From assembly GCF_004217225.1 (NCBI RefSeq), contig NZ_SHKM01000001.1, positions 1,898,137 through 1,962,136 on the forward strand: a stretch of DNA of 64,000 nt, written 5' to 3'. Made by a program: the position numbers and the translations under genes. The notes beneath the pieces were generated by a model that searched no databases, was not told where the DNA came from, and saw only the letters and a program-made list of their open reading frames with translations. Positions 37,171 through 48,062 of this stretch are shown in pieces. Position 1 is the stretch's first letter. Each line of letters opens with the position of its first letter. Source of the stretch: Azospira oryzae. Lineage in GTDB: Bacteria; Pseudomonadota; Gammaproteobacteria; Burkholderiales; Rhodocyclaceae.

Positions 37171-38523
37171 TCAGCGGCCCCGGGCCTTGGGCGCGGCCTT
37201 ACCTCCCGGCCGCCCGGCCCCGCGCCGGCCGCCCGGGGCCTTGGCACTGCCGGGGCCCTTGCCCCGGGTGGGCCCGCTGCCGATGCCGTAGTCCAGGTGC
37301 CTGGGCATTTTCGGCTTCTTCGGCTTCTTGATCACCTGGCCGGCGGGGCCGGTCTCTGGCACCCGGTGGTCCGGCTCGAAGCCGTGCTGTTCGATGCGGG
37401 AAAGGGGCTGGCCGATCAGCACCTCGATGGCGCCGAGCAGGTTCACTTCGTCGGCGCAGACCAGGGACACGGCCTCGCCGCTGGCGCCAGCCCGGGCGGT
37501 GCGGCCGATGCGGTGCACGTAGTCTTCGGGGACGATGGGCAGGTCGAAGTTGACCACCCGGGGCAGGTCGTCGATGTCCAGGCCGCGGGAGGCCACGTCG
37601 GTGGCCACCAGCACCCGCACCTGGCCGGCCTTGAAGCTTTCCAGGGCGCGCAGGCGGGCCGGCTGGGGCTTGTCCCCGTGGATCGATTCGGCGGCAATGC
37701 CCTTGGCCGTGAGGGTCTCCACCAGCTCATCGACGCCCTTGCGCGTCTTGACGAAGACCAGCACCTGGTCCCACTTCTTGTGCTTGTAGAGATGGCAGAA
37801 CAGGGCGCTCTTGCGCTTCTTGTCCACCGGCACCACCCACTGCTTGATGCCCCGGGCAGTGGCGTTGGGCCGGGCCGTCTCGATGGAGAGGGGCTTTTTC
37901 AGCAGCTGGTTGGCCATGCTGCGGATGGCGTCGGAGAAGGTGGCGGAGAAAAGCAGGGTCTGGCGCTGCTTCGGCAGCAGGGCGAAGAGGGCATTCAGCT
38001 CCCGGGCGAAGCCCAGGTCCAGCATGCGGTCGGCCTCGTCCAGCACCAGGGTGCGCACCTGGTCGAAACGCACCGCGTTCTGCCGGTGCAGGTCCAGCAG
38101 GCGGCCCGGGGTGGCCACCAGGATGTCCACGCCCTTGCGCAGCTTCATCATCTGGGGATTGATGCTGACCCCGCCATAGACGGCGTAGCTGCGCAGCACC
38201 AGGAACTGGCCGTAGGCGATGAAGCTGTCGCACACCTGCTGGGCCAGCTCCCGGGTCGGCACCAGGATCAGGGCCCGGGTGCTGTTGCTGGCGGTGGGCT
38301 CCGGATCGTGGGCCAGCCGCTGCAACAGGGGCAGGGCGAAGCTGGCGGTCTTGCCGGTGCCGGTCTGGGCCGCCGCCATCAGGTCGCCCCCGGCCAGGAC
38401 GGCGGGAATGGCTTTCTCCTGGACCGGGGTCGGGGTCTGGTAGCCGAGCACGTCGAGGGCTTCCAGCAGGGGCGGCACGAGGTCGAGATCGGCGAAGGTC
38501 ATGGGCGGTGTTTGGCTGGACAT
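37171..38523 (-). CDS. rhlE: DEAD-box ATP-dependent RNA helicase RhlE
   Basis: The protein has all helicase motifs: Q-motif near the N-terminus, AQTGTGKT, PTRELAQQ, DEAD (VLDEADRMLDLGF), SAT, and HRIGRTARAG. The 450-aa length includes a basic, Gly/Lys/Pro-rich C-terminal tail typical of RhlE-type helicases in ribosome assembly and RNA decay. I chose the ATG at 38523 (MSSQTPPM); an ATG seven codons later (MTFADL) is also possible. The long open reading upstream runs antisense-style over the thioesterase gene and was rejected. Confidence 0.93.
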   Translation of the reverse strand: MSSQTPPMTFADLDLVPPLLEALDVLGYQTPTPVQEKAIPAVLAGGDLMAAAQTGTGKTASFALPLLQRLAHDPEPTASNSTRALILVPTRELAQQVCDSFIAYGQFLVLRSYAVYGGVSINPQMMKLRKGVDILVATPGRLLDLHRQNAVRFDQVRTLVLDEADRMLDLGFARELNALFALLPKQRQTLLFSATFSDAIRSMANQLLKKPLSIETARPNATARGIKQWVVPVDKKRKSALFCHLYKHKKWDQVLVFVKTRKGVDELVETLTAKGIAAESIHGDKPQPARLRALESFKAGQVRVLVATDVASRGLDIDDLPRVVNFDLPIVPEDYVHRIGRTARAGASGEAVSLVCADEVNLLGAIEVLIGQPLSRIEQHGFEPDHRVPETGPAGQVIKKPKKPKMPRHLDYGIGSGPTRGKGPGSAKAPGGRRGAGRPGGKAAPKARGR

Positions 38524-38552
38524 AGGGATTGCAGAATAAGGGGCGGTGCGGC

Positions 38553-39053
38553 TCAGTCGGCCAGGGGGCCGGCATGGGCGCCGTGGGTGGCCTCGAAGCG
38601 GCGGGCCAGTTCCTGACGCAGCTGGCGGCGGGTGCAGGCGGCCTCGAAGCGGCGAAGCTCGTCCGGCGTCCGGGGCTCCAGGGGCGTCACCGGGGTCGGC
38701 TTGCCCTGGTCGTCCACCGCCACCATGGTGAAGAAGCAGCTGTTGGCGTGGCGCACCACCTGGGAGCGGATATCCTCCGCCACCACCTTGATGCCCACTT
38801 CCATGGAGGAAGTGCCGGTGTGGTTCACGCTGGCCAGGAAGGTCACCAGCTCGCCGACGTGGATGGGCTGGCGGAACATCACCTGGTCCACCGAGAGGGT
38901 CACCACATAGGCGCCGGCGTAGCGGCTGGCACAGGCGTAGGCCACCTGATCGAGCAGCTTGAGGACGGCGCCGCCGTGTACCTTGCCGCTGAAGTTGGCC
39001 ATGTCCGGCGTCATCAGCACGGTCATCGACAATTGGTGGTTGGGCAGGTTCAT
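38553..39053 (-). CDS. Acyl-CoA thioesterase (hotdog fold, YciA/ACOT-like)
   Basis: The 166-aa protein contains the thioesterase motif NFSGKVHGGAVLKLLDQVAYACASRYAG and VTLSVDQVMFRQPIHVGELV, a hotdog-fold acyl-CoA hydrolase. The C-terminal 35 residues are helical and basic. It lies just upstream of rhlE. The chain length preferred is unknown. Confidence 0.9.
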   Translation of the reverse strand: MNLPNHQLSMTVLMTPDMANFSGKVHGGAVLKLLDQVAYACASRYAGAYVVTLSVDQVMFRQPIHVGELVTFLASVNHTGTSSMEVGIKVVAEDIRSQVVRHANSCFFTMVAVDDQGKPTPVTPLEPRTPDELRRFEAACTRRQLRQELARRFEATHGAHAGPLAD

Positions 39054-39153
39054 GGCAGGACTCGCGAGGCAGAATGAGAAAGCGGGAAGCGGGACGAAAC
39101 GGCTGGCGCGGCACCGCGGCGCTATTGTACCCGGGGCTGCAGCAGGCCGCCGG

Positions 39154-41229
39154 TCAGGCCTTGAGCAGCTCTTCCCGGCTGCCCAGCCAGCGCCGCAGAT
39201 GGCGCTCGGCCCGGGGCGGATCGTCCCGCAGCAGGCGTTCGGCCAGATCCCGCGCCAGCTCCACCAGGTCGGCGTCCATTTCCAGGTCGGCGTAGCGAAG
39301 CAGGGGCACGCCGCTCTGGCGGGCGCCGACGAACTCGCCGGGGCCGCGCAGCTGCAGGTCCTGACGGGCGATTTCGAAACCGTCGGTGTTCTCGTAGATG
39401 ATTTTCAGGCGGGCCCGCCCGGTCTGGGACAGGGGTGTGGCGTAGAGCAGGACGCAGGCCGACTCGTGGGCGCCCCGGCCCACCCGGCCCCGCAGCTGGT
39501 GCAGCTGGGCCAGGCCGAAGCGCTCCGCATGCTCGATCACCATGAGGCTGGCGTTGGGCACGTCCACCCCCACCTCGATCACCGTGGTGGCCACCAGCAC
39601 CTGGATCTCCCCGGCGGCGAAGGCGGCCATGGTGGCGGCCTTCTCGTCGGGCTTGAGACGGCCGTGCACCAGGCCCACCGACAGTCCTTCCAGCTCCTCG
39701 GCCAGGATGGCGTGGGTGTCGATGGCGGCCTGCAGGTCCAGCTTCTCGCTTTCCTCGATCAGGGGACAGACCCAGTAGGCCTGGCGCCCGCTCTCCACGG
39801 CGTGGCGCACCGCCCCCACCACCTCGTCGCGACGGGCGTCAGAGACCAGCTTGGTGCGGATGGGGGTGCGCCCCGGCGGCAGTTCGTCGATCACCGAGAC
39901 ATCCAGGTCGGCGTAGTAGCTCATGGCCAGGGTGCGGGGGATGGGCGTGGCGGACATCATCAGCTGATGCGGGATGCCGGCCTTGCCCTTCTTGCGCAGT
40001 TCCAGGCGCTGGGCCACGCCGAAGCGGTGCTGCTCGTCCACGATGGCCAGCCCCAGGCGCAGGAAATCCACGTCGGCCTGGATCAGGGCGTGGGTGCCCA
40101 CCACCAGCTGGGCGCCGGCGGCGGCCTCCTGCTGGGCGGCTTTTTTCTTCGCCGACTTGAGGCTGCCGGAGAGCCAGGCGACGGTAATGCCGAGGGGCTC
40201 CAGCCAGGCCGAGAGCTTCTTGTAATGCTGCTCGGCGAGGATTTCCGTGGGCGCCATGAAAGCCGCCTGCCAGCCGCACTCGATGGCCTGGCAGGCGGCC
40301 AGGGCGGCGACGATGGTCTTGCCGCTGCCCACGTCCCCCTGCAGCAGGCGCTGCATGGGATGGGCCTCGGCCAGGTCCCGGGCGATCTCCTGCCACACCC
40401 GCTGCTGGGCCCCGGTGAGCTGGAAGGAAAGCTGGGCGAGCAGCTGCCGCGCCAGGGCGCCGGGGGCATCCAGCCGCGGCGCTCCCTTTTCCCGCCGCGC
40501 CAGGTAGGCCCGGCGCAGGGACAGTTGCTGGGCCAGCAGCTCGTCGAACTTGATGCGGCGCCAGGCCGGGTGGCGGTGGTTCTGCAGGGCAAATTCATCG
40601 ACCCCGGGGGGCGGCGCGTGCAGCAGTCGGGCGCTGGCAGCGAAGGGCTCCAGGTCCAGGGCCTGCAGCTGCGCCTCGTCCAGGGTGTCGGCCAGGTCGG
40701 ACTCGGCCAGGGCCTTGCCGATAAGCTTGCGCAGGGCGGACTGGGCCAGGCCGGCAGTGGTGGGATAGACCGGCGTCAGGGACTGGGGCAGGGCACTCCC
40801 CTCCTCCACCGACTTGTAGCGGGGATGGACCATCTCGCTACCGAAGAAGCCGCCCCGGATCTCGCCGAAGACCCGCAGCTTGCGGCCCTCGTCCCGGGCC
40901 GTTTCCAGCTGCTTGACCTGACTGCCGTAGAAATTGAGGAAGCGCAGCCACAGTTCCCCCGAGTCGTCCTCGCAGCGGGCCACCAGCTGGCGCCGGGGGC
41001 GGAACTGGATGGAGACGTCGGTGACCCGCACCTCCACCTGCACCGGCTCGTCCCAGGGCGCCTCATTGACCGGCACCACCGCCGTCTCGTCCTCGTAGCG
41101 CAGGGGAAAATGCAGCAGCAGATCGTTGCGCGAGTGCAGCCCCAGCTTGCCCAGCTTCTGCTGCAGGGCGCTGGCCCCCTTGGCTGGCGCCTTGGCGGCC
41201 TTGGCCGGCCCGGCCTTCTTTTCCGCCAA
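39154..41229 (-). CDS. recG: ATP-dependent DNA helicase RecG
   Basis: RecG remodels stalled replication forks and branched DNA. The 691-aa protein has the N-terminal wedge (OB-fold) domain, Walker A GDVGSGKT (298-305), DEQH box (VDEQHRFG), and the C-terminal RecG motifs (LHQLRGRVGRG). A Lys/Ala-rich leader of about 20 residues precedes the conserved part. It starts 14 nt after ridA on the same strand. Confidence 0.97.
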   Translation of the reverse strand: MAEKKAGPAKAAKAPAKGASALQQKLGKLGLHSRNDLLLHFPLRYEDETAVVPVNEAPWDEPVQVEVRVTDVSIQFRPRRQLVARCEDDSGELWLRFLNFYGSQVKQLETARDEGRKLRVFGEIRGGFFGSEMVHPRYKSVEEGSALPQSLTPVYPTTAGLAQSALRKLIGKALAESDLADTLDEAQLQALDLEPFAASARLLHAPPPGVDEFALQNHRHPAWRRIKFDELLAQQLSLRRAYLARREKGAPRLDAPGALARQLLAQLSFQLTGAQQRVWQEIARDLAEAHPMQRLLQGDVGSGKTIVAALAACQAIECGWQAAFMAPTEILAEQHYKKLSAWLEPLGITVAWLSGSLKSAKKKAAQQEAAAGAQLVVGTHALIQADVDFLRLGLAIVDEQHRFGVAQRLELRKKGKAGIPHQLMMSATPIPRTLAMSYYADLDVSVIDELPPGRTPIRTKLVSDARRDEVVGAVRHAVESGRQAYWVCPLIEESEKLDLQAAIDTHAILAEELEGLSVGLVHGRLKPDEKAATMAAFAAGEIQVLVATTVIEVGVDVPNASLMVIEHAERFGLAQLHQLRGRVGRGAHESACVLLYATPLSQTGRARLKIIYENTDGFEIARQDLQLRGPGEFVGARQSGVPLLRYADLEMDADLVELARDLAERLLRDDPPRAERHLRRWLGSREELLKA

Positions 41230-41243
41230 GACGGTTCTGCGCT

Positions 41244-41624
41244 TTAGCCGAGCACCAGCACGGCGTCGGCTTCCACCAGGGCGCCCCGGGGCAGGGAGGC
41301 AACGCCGACGGCGGCCCGGGCGGGATAGGGCTGGCTGAAGTAACGGGCCATGACCTCGTTCACCTTGGCGAAATTGCCCAGATCGGTGAGGTACACATTG
41401 AGCTTGACCGTGTCGGACAGGGAGCCGCCGGCGGCCTCGGCCACGGCCTTGAGGTTGTCGAAGACGCGCACGATCTGGGCGTCGATGCCTTCCACCATCT
41501 GCATGGAAGCCGGGTCCAGGCCGATCTGGCCGGAGAGATAAACGGTGTCGCCAGCCTTCACTGCCTGGGAGTAGGTGCCGATGGCGGCGGGAGCCTTGTC
41601 GGTGGCGATGATCGTTTTGGCCAT
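41244..41624 (-). CDS. ridA: RidA family reactive intermediate deaminase
   Basis: RidA hydrolyses reactive enamine/imine intermediates from PLP enzymes. The 126-aa protein matches the family throughout: [28 protein letters not shown], the conserved arginine in [22 protein letters not shown]. It precedes recG in a probable two-gene unit. Confidence 0.96.
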   Translation of the reverse strand: MAKTIIATDKAPAAIGTYSQAVKAGDTVYLSGQIGLDPASMQMVEGIDAQIVRVFDNLKAVAEAAGGSLSDTVKLNVYLTDLGNFAKVNEVMARYFSQPYPARAAVGVASLPRGALVEADAVLVLG

Positions 41625-41669
41625 TTTGCTGTCCTTTAGAATGAAGCCTTGGAAAAAAGGAAATGGTAA

Positions 41670-42023
41670 ATGACGACAGCGATCATCGCCAATCTGGAAA
41701 AGCTGCTGGACGGTCCCCGGGACGGGGCCCTGCTGCGCTATTCCCTGGGCAACGAGTGGCTCAAGGCCGAACAGTGGGAGCAGGCCGCGGCCCGCTTCCG
41801 GGAAGCGGTGGACAAGGACCCCAAGTACTCCGCCGCCTGGAAGCTGCTGGGCAAGGCCCTGGCCGAGGGCGGCCGGCCGGCGGAAGCCCTGGCCGCCTAC
41901 CGGCAGGGCATTACGGTGGCGGAGGGACGGGGGGACGTGCAGGCGGCCAAGGAAATGACGGTCTTCGCCCGCCGCCTGGAAAAGCTGCTGCAGTCGCCTG
42001 ATACCGGCCCGGATCAGACCTGA
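41670..42023 (+). CDS. TPR-repeat protein, 117 aa
   Basis: The protein is two to three tetratricopeptide repeats ([49 protein letters not shown]) with a short polar tail. It has no signal peptide. It is divergent from ridA, separated by 45 nt, and is a stand-alone gene. It presumably mediates protein contacts. Confidence 0.85.
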   Translation: MTTAIIANLEKLLDGPRDGALLRYSLGNEWLKAEQWEQAAARFREAVDKDPKYSAAWKLLGKALAEGGRPAEALAAYRQGITVAEGRGDVQAAKEMTVFARRLEKLLQSPDTGPDQT

Positions 42024-42050
42024 GGCGAAGCCTGCTGCTGCATCCGGCCT

Positions 42051-42119
42051 GGAAGGCAGAAAGGACGCCGCTCCTGGTCATGGCATGGCCAGGAGGCGCA
42101 TCCCGCCTGCCTCTCCCGG
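42051..42119. repeat. Long imperfect hairpin repeat, copy C (divergent)
   Basis: AAGGCAGAAAGGACGCC on the left and CCCGCCTGCCT on the right recall the arms of copies A and B. GGCAG/CTGCC (42055-42059 and 42107-42111) and CTCCTGG/CCAGGAG (42071-42077 and 42089-42095) form nested stems. It lies in the gap after the TPR gene (42024-42233), which otherwise shows only a second GC-rich inverted repeat around 42160-42200. Membership in the repeat family is less certain than for A and B. Confidence 0.4.
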
Positions 42120-42233
42120 CAGGTCGTTTTCAATCTTGAGGCAATGCCGGCACCGCGACGGGCTCCGGCTGCTGCTTGCATCAGGCAGCAGCGGCCGGCC
42201 CGGCAAGGTGGGTGCCGGGACCGCCGCCCGCCC

Positions 42234-43079
42234 TTAGCGACGGTTGCCGGCGGGGGGCACCAGCACCGAGTCGATGCCCAGGGCCTTGAGCTTGGCCCGG
42301 GCCGCGTCGGCCTCTTCCTTGGACTTGAAGGGCCCCACGTTCACCCGGGATTCGATATTGGAGGGAATGCCGTTCAGCTGCAGCTTGGCGTGCAGTTCCT
42401 CGGCCCGCTCGGTGCTGCTGAAGACGCCGGCCTGCACCACGTAGCCGGAGAAGAGGCGGGGCGGCAGGGGCTGGGGCCGTACCGGCATCGGCTGCACGTT
42501 GGCCGGTGCCGCCGCCGGGGCCGGCTGGGCGGCAGGCGTGGTGCCGGCCGGCGCCGCAGCGGCAGGCGCGGGCGTGACGCTGGCCACGGTGCCCTGACGG
42601 CCCTGGGCCGGCTGGCGGCCGTTGCTCACCGGGCCGGAGGTGGCGCCGCGGATGGGCTGGGCGGCATGGGGCGTCGTTTGCAGGGCCGGTTTGGCGGCCA
42701 CCTGGGGCGGCGGCGGCAGTTCGGGGGCCGGCTGGCCCTTGGTCACCGGCGCGGCGGACAGTTCGGGTTCGGCCGCCTTTTCCTCGGCCTTGGCTTCTTC
42801 GGCGGGCGGCGCCACGGGTTCCACCGGCTTCACCGGCTGGGCCACTTCCTTCGGTGCCGGTGCCGGCGCCACGGCCACTTCCTCTTCTTCCGGGGCCTTG
42901 GAGAGATGGTCGAACAGGGCCAGGGCGGCCAGCAGCACGGCGATCATGACGCCGGCGAAGGCCATGCGCCGCCCCAGGCGCTGCTTGATCTCGTCCTGGG
43001 GATCGACGGCGGGCGCTTCCTTGCGCTTGGCGGCCGTCTTGGCGCCGGTCGCCTTGGTCGCCGGTTTCTTTTCTGCCAT
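42234..43079 (-). CDS. SPOR-domain membrane protein
   Basis: A short basic cytoplasmic N-terminus and one membrane helix (about residues 38-60) are followed by a long Pro/Ala-rich linker. A C-terminal SPOR domain (FSGYVVQAGVFSSTERAEELHAKLQLNGIPSNIESRVNVGPFKSKEEADAARAKLK), which binds denuded septal glycan, completes the 281-aa protein. The arrangement is that of FtsN/DedD-like division proteins, though it is not clearly either. It follows the DUF2802 gene by 41 nt. Confidence 0.9.
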   Translation of the reverse strand: MAEKKPATKATGAKTAAKRKEAPAVDPQDEIKQRLGRRMAFAGVMIAVLLAALALFDHLSKAPEEEEVAVAPAPAPKEVAQPVKPVEPVAPPAEEAKAEEKAAEPELSAAPVTKGQPAPELPPPPQVAAKPALQTTPHAAQPIRGATSGPVSNGRQPAQGRQGTVASVTPAPAAAAPAGTTPAAQPAPAAAPANVQPMPVRPQPLPPRLFSGYVVQAGVFSSTERAEELHAKLQLNGIPSNIESRVNVGPFKSKEEADAARAKLKALGIDSVLVPPAGNRR

Positions 43080-43120
43080 GGTGGTCCCTTTCCCTGGTTA
43101 TCGGTGTGCGGCGCCCGGCC

Positions 43121-43675
43121 TCAATCGCCCTGGTTGCGGGCCAGGGCGACCACCAGGTCGGCCTCGGCCCGAGCGATGCCGCAACGCTCGGCAATGGTTT
43201 CGGCGTCGTGCCCCAGCATGGCCATCTGCATGGCGTCGCTGTAGAGGGGCGACATGTTCTGGGAAGCCTTGATCTGGCCGACCTGGCCGCGCATCTCTTC
43301 GCGCAGGGTGGCGAACTCGTGGCGCAGCACCGCCACTTCCTCCCGCAGCTGGCCCAGTTCGAGCTGGACCGCCTTGTAGTACTGCTCTTCGGCAAAGTCC
43401 TTGGCCGGCGGTTCGTTCCAGGCGAAGGCGGGCTTTTCGGGGCGGCTGTAGACCGGGTCCGGATGCTCGTCGCCGGCCTCGTCGTCGCCATCGTCCCCGA
43501 CCTCGCCCAGGCTCGGCGCCTTGGGCGCCGGCGCGGCTGCCTCCTGGCGGCGGCGGGCCAGGCGCTTCAGGCGCAGCAGCACGAACAGGATGTACAGCCC
43601 CAGGAGGGCAATGATGCCCACCACGGCTTCACGCCAGCCCATGCCGGCAGCCGCCAGCCAGGTGTCGAGATTCAT
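43121..43675 (-). CDS. DUF2802 family membrane protein
   Basis: One membrane helix (residues 15-38) is followed by an acidic linker and a coiled coil (QLELGQLREEVAVLRHEFATLREEMRGQV). The C-terminal helical domain (YSDAMQMAMLGHDAETIAERCGIARAEADLVVALAR) is DUF2802. That last part resembles a small helix-turn-helix. The role is unknown. The upstream 43676-43767 gap shows no feature. Confidence 0.85.
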   Translation of the reverse strand: MNLDTWLAAAGMGWREAVVGIIALLGLYILFVLLRLKRLARRRQEAAAPAPKAPSLGEVGDDGDDEAGDEHPDPVYSRPEKPAFAWNEPPAKDFAEEQYYKAVQLELGQLREEVAVLRHEFATLREEMRGQVGQIKASQNMSPLYSDAMQMAMLGHDAETIAERCGIARAEADLVVALARNQGD

Positions 43676-43767
43676 GGGGTATGCCGCGCCTTGTCAGTCA
43701 TGGGGCCGTATTATGCCAGAGGGCTCGTGCCGGCGCGGGCTCTTAACGCGGCCGCTCCAGGCCCCGC

Positions 43768-44271
43768 CTAGGCCGCCACCTTGTTGCGGTAGAAGGCCTT
43801 GTCGGCGATGTACACGGTGCGCTCGACGATGGTGTGCACCACCCCGTGACGGTCCTTCAGCTCCACCGTATAGGTGCGTTCGCACTCCCCGTCCCGGGCG
43901 ACGATTTCGCGCACCAGTTCGGTCTCCGCATCGTCGATGTGGAATTCGGCAAAAAGGGGCGCCCGGCCCGGCTTGCGGTAGCGGATGGCGCCGGCCTTGT
44001 CCCAGATGATGTAGTCGTGGCCCAGCTGCAGGGCCAGCAGGGTGGGATGAAGGCCATCGGTGGTGGCGAACAGGGCGCCGCCGAAAATGGTGCCGACGGC
44101 GTTGCGGGTGCCCCGGTTGAGGGGCAGCTTGACCACGATGCGCTTCAGGTCGGCGGAAACGTGGATGACCCGGCCGCCGGTGGCGCGCCAGGCGGGAAAC
44201 CAGTTGAAACCCCAGCGCAGGATGGCCGGGCGCCAGGCGGGGGGCAGCTTTTTCCACCATTTGGGCAGCAT
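43768..44271 (-). CDS. DUF4442/YiiD-like hotdog thioesterase
   Basis: The 167-aa protein starts with a helical MLPKWWKKLPPAWRPAILRWGFNWFPAW and has a hotdog core (NAVGTIFGGALFATTDGLHPTLLALQLG) typical of DUF4442. Members are predicted acyl-CoA thioesterases. Its position behind a beta-oxidation cluster fits that idea, but a terminator separates it from the thiolase gene. Confidence 0.85.
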   Translation of the reverse strand: MLPKWWKKLPPAWRPAILRWGFNWFPAWRATGGRVIHVSADLKRIVVKLPLNRGTRNAVGTIFGGALFATTDGLHPTLLALQLGHDYIIWDKAGAIRYRKPGRAPLFAEFHIDDAETELVREIVARDGECERTYTVELKDRHGVVHTIVERTVYIADKAFYRNKVAA

Positions 44272-44385
44272 GGTCGGGAATCTCCTTGGGGAATGGCTTG
44301 GCGCAACGGGTGCGGCGCCGGCCGGCGCCCGCCCCGTGGCCTTTGTCGGGGATGCAGCTTACAACAAGTCGGTAAACGCAAAAAT

Positions 44386-44431
44386 GCCCCGGCCGGCACC
44401 GCCCCTGGAGGAGAACGGCACCGGCCGGGGC
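44386..44431 (-). terminator. Terminator of the fadD-fadN-thiolase operon
   Basis: On the minus strand a long GC stem (CCCCGGCCGG with CCGGCCGGGG, plus an inner CCG/CGG) closes a loop of about 14 nt and is followed by ATTTTTGC. It begins 10 nt after the thiolase stop. Confidence 0.75.
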
Positions 44432-44441
44432 GCGCTGCGCC

Positions 44442-45641
<1,200 letters not shown>

Positions 45642-45658
45642 TGTTTGTCTCCTTCCCC

Positions 45659-48046
45659 TTAATTACGCAGGGGCTTGCCGGTCTCAAGCATGTGCTTGAT
45701 GCGGGCCTGGGTTTCCGGGGTTTTCAGCAGTTCGACGAATTCGCGGCGCTCCACGGTGAGCAGCCATTCGTCGTCCACCCGGCTGCCCTGCTCCACGTCG
45801 CCGCCGCACAGGGCGATGGCGGCGGAGCGGGCCACCCGGTAATCGTGGGCGGAGATGAAACCGCCCTCCTTCATGTTCACCAGCATCATCTCCAGGGTGG
45901 CAATGCCGGGACGGCCGGCCACCGGGATGTTGCGGGCCCGCAGGGGCGGACGGTAGCCGGCCTGGGCCATGGCCCGGGCGCGGCCCAGGGCCACGTGCAG
46001 CAGTTCGTGGGCGTTGAAGACCACGTCGTCCGACTCCTTGGCGAAGCCCATTTCCTGCACTTCCAGGGCGCTCTTGGCCACCTTGGCCATGGCGATGGTC
46101 TGGAACACGTTCTGCAGGAAGGGGAACAGTTCGCCGCCGGCCTGGCGGGCACCGAACTGGGCGGCGCGGATGGCGAATTCCTTGCAGCCGCCGCCGGCGG
46201 GAATCAGGCCGACGCCCGCTTCCACCAGACCGACGTAGCTTTCCAGGGCCATGACCCGGTGGGCCGCATGCATGACGAACTCGCAGCCGCCGCCCAGGGC
46301 CATGCCCTGCACGGCCGCCACGGTGGGCACCTGGGCGTGCTTGAAGGCCATGGAGGCGCGCTGGAACTTGGCCACGGTGGCCTCCAGCTTGTCGAACTCG
46401 CCCTTGGCGCAGGCTTCGCCCACCTGCTGCAGGTTGGCGCCGACGGCGAAGGGGGCTTCGTGCCAGATGACCAGGCCGTCGAAGTCCCGCTCGGCCCGGC
46501 TGACTGCTTCGAGCACGCCGTCCAGCACCTCGTCGCCGATGGCGTGCATCTTGGAGGTGATGGAGAGAATGGCGATCTTCGGGTCCTGGGCATGGGTCCA
46601 CAGGCGCACCCCGGCGTTTTCCCAGACGGTCTCACCCTTGGCGGCGGGGGCTTCGCCCAGCACGGTCTCGGGATAGAGCTGGCGGCCGTACACCGGCAGG
46701 CTGGAACGGGGCTTGAGGCCCTGTTCGGCGGCGGACCAGGAGCCGGCGGGTTCATGCACCCCGTCCCGGGCCATGACCCAGGCAGGCAGGGGCGCCGGGC
46801 TCATGGCCAGGCCGGCGTCGATGTCGGCCTGCACGGCGGCGGCAATGGCTTTCCAGCCGGCCGCCTGCCAGGTCTCGAAGGGGCCCATGGCCCAGCCAAA
46901 GCCCCAGCGCATGGCGAAATCCACATCCCGGGCGTTGTCGGCGATGGATTCCAGATGGAAGGCGCAGTAGTGGAAGACGTCCCGGTAGATGGCCCACAGG
47001 AACTGGGCCTGCTTGTGGCCGGAGGCGCGCAGGGCGGCGAACTTCTCGGCCGGGTTCTTGATCTTGAGGATCTCGGCCACTTCCGGCGCGATCTCGCCGG
47101 CGGAGGTACGGTAATCCTGCTTGGCCAGGTCCAGCACCTGGATTTCCTTGCCCTGCTTACGGAAGATGCCGCCCTTGGTCTTCTGGCCCAGGGCGCCCTT
47201 CTCGATCAGGGCGGCCAGCCAGGCCGGGGCCTGGAAGTGGCTGTGCCAGGGGTCGCCGGGCAGGGTGTCCTGCATGGTCTTGACCACGTGGGCCAGGGTG
47301 TCCAGGCCCACCACGTCGGCGGTGCGGTAGGTGGCGCTCTTGGGACGGCCGATCTTGGGGCCGGTCAGGGCATCCACCTCGTCGAAGCCCATCTCCAGGC
47401 GCTGGGTGTGGTGCATCACCGCCAGGATGGAGAAGACGCCGACCCGGTTGGCGACGAAGTTGGGGGTGTCCTTGGCCCGCACCACGCTCTTGCCGAGGCG
47501 GGAGACCAGCCAGGTTTCCAGGCGGTCCAGCATGGCCGGATCGGAGTCGGTGGTGGCGATGATTTCCACCAGGGGCATGTAGCGCGGCGGATTGAAGAAG
47601 TGGATGCCGCAGAAGTTGGCCCGCTTCTCCGCCGGCACGGTGGAGGACAGCTTGTTGATGGACAGGCCCGAGGTGTTGGAGGCGACGATGGCGCCGGCCT
47701 TCAGGTGGGGCGCGATCTTGCGGTAGAGGTCCTCCTTCCACTCCATCTTCTCGGCGATGGCCTCGATCACCAGGTCGCACTCGCCCAGCAGGGCCAGGTG
47801 CTGCTCGTAGTTCGCGGCATCGATGTGGGCCAGGCGCTCCTTGCTCGCCAGGGGGGCCGGGTCCAGCTTCTTCAAGCCGTCCAGGGCCTTCTTGACGATG
47901 CCGTTGGGGTCGCCCTCCTTGGCCGCCAGGTCGAAAAGCACCACCGGCACATCGGCGTTGGCGAGATGGGCGGCGATCTGGGCCCCCATCACGCCGGCGC
48001 CGAGCACGGCAGCCCGGCGGACGATCAGTTTGCTGTTCTCACTCAT
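45659..48046 (-). CDS. 3-hydroxyacyl-CoA dehydrogenase/enoyl-CoA hydratase, FadN-type order, 795 aa
   Basis: The N-terminal part binds NAD (GAGVMG, residues 16-21) and carries the dehydrogenase domains. The crotonase-like hydratase domain lies at the C-terminus (GMALGGGCEFVMHAAHRVMALESYVGLVEAGVGLIPAGGGCKEF). This is the reverse of FadB/FadJ and matches the FadN family found in Bacillus and many Betaproteobacteria. It performs hydration and oxidation in beta-oxidation. It lies between fadD and the thiolase. Confidence 0.93.
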   Translation of the reverse strand: MSENSKLIVRRAAVLGAGVMGAQIAAHLANADVPVVLFDLAAKEGDPNGIVKKALDGLKKLDPAPLASKERLAHIDAANYEQHLALLGECDLVIEAIAEKMEWKEDLYRKIAPHLKAGAIVASNTSGLSINKLSSTVPAEKRANFCGIHFFNPPRYMPLVEIIATTDSDPAMLDRLETWLVSRLGKSVVRAKDTPNFVANRVGVFSILAVMHHTQRLEMGFDEVDALTGPKIGRPKSATYRTADVVGLDTLAHVVKTMQDTLPGDPWHSHFQAPAWLAALIEKGALGQKTKGGIFRKQGKEIQVLDLAKQDYRTSAGEIAPEVAEILKIKNPAEKFAALRASGHKQAQFLWAIYRDVFHYCAFHLESIADNARDVDFAMRWGFGWAMGPFETWQAAGWKAIAAAVQADIDAGLAMSPAPLPAWVMARDGVHEPAGSWSAAEQGLKPRSSLPVYGRQLYPETVLGEAPAAKGETVWENAGVRLWTHAQDPKIAILSITSKMHAIGDEVLDGVLEAVSRAERDFDGLVIWHEAPFAVGANLQQVGEACAKGEFDKLEATVAKFQRASMAFKHAQVPTVAAVQGMALGGGCEFVMHAAHRVMALESYVGLVEAGVGLIPAGGGCKEFAIRAAQFGARQAGGELFPFLQNVFQTIAMAKVAKSALEVQEMGFAKESDDVVFNAHELLHVALGRARAMAQAGYRPPLRARNIPVAGRPGIATLEMMLVNMKEGGFISAHDYRVARSAAIALCGGDVEQGSRVDDEWLLTVERREFVELLKTPETQARIKHMLETGKPLRN

Positions 48047-48062
48047 GGTCTTCTTGTCTCCT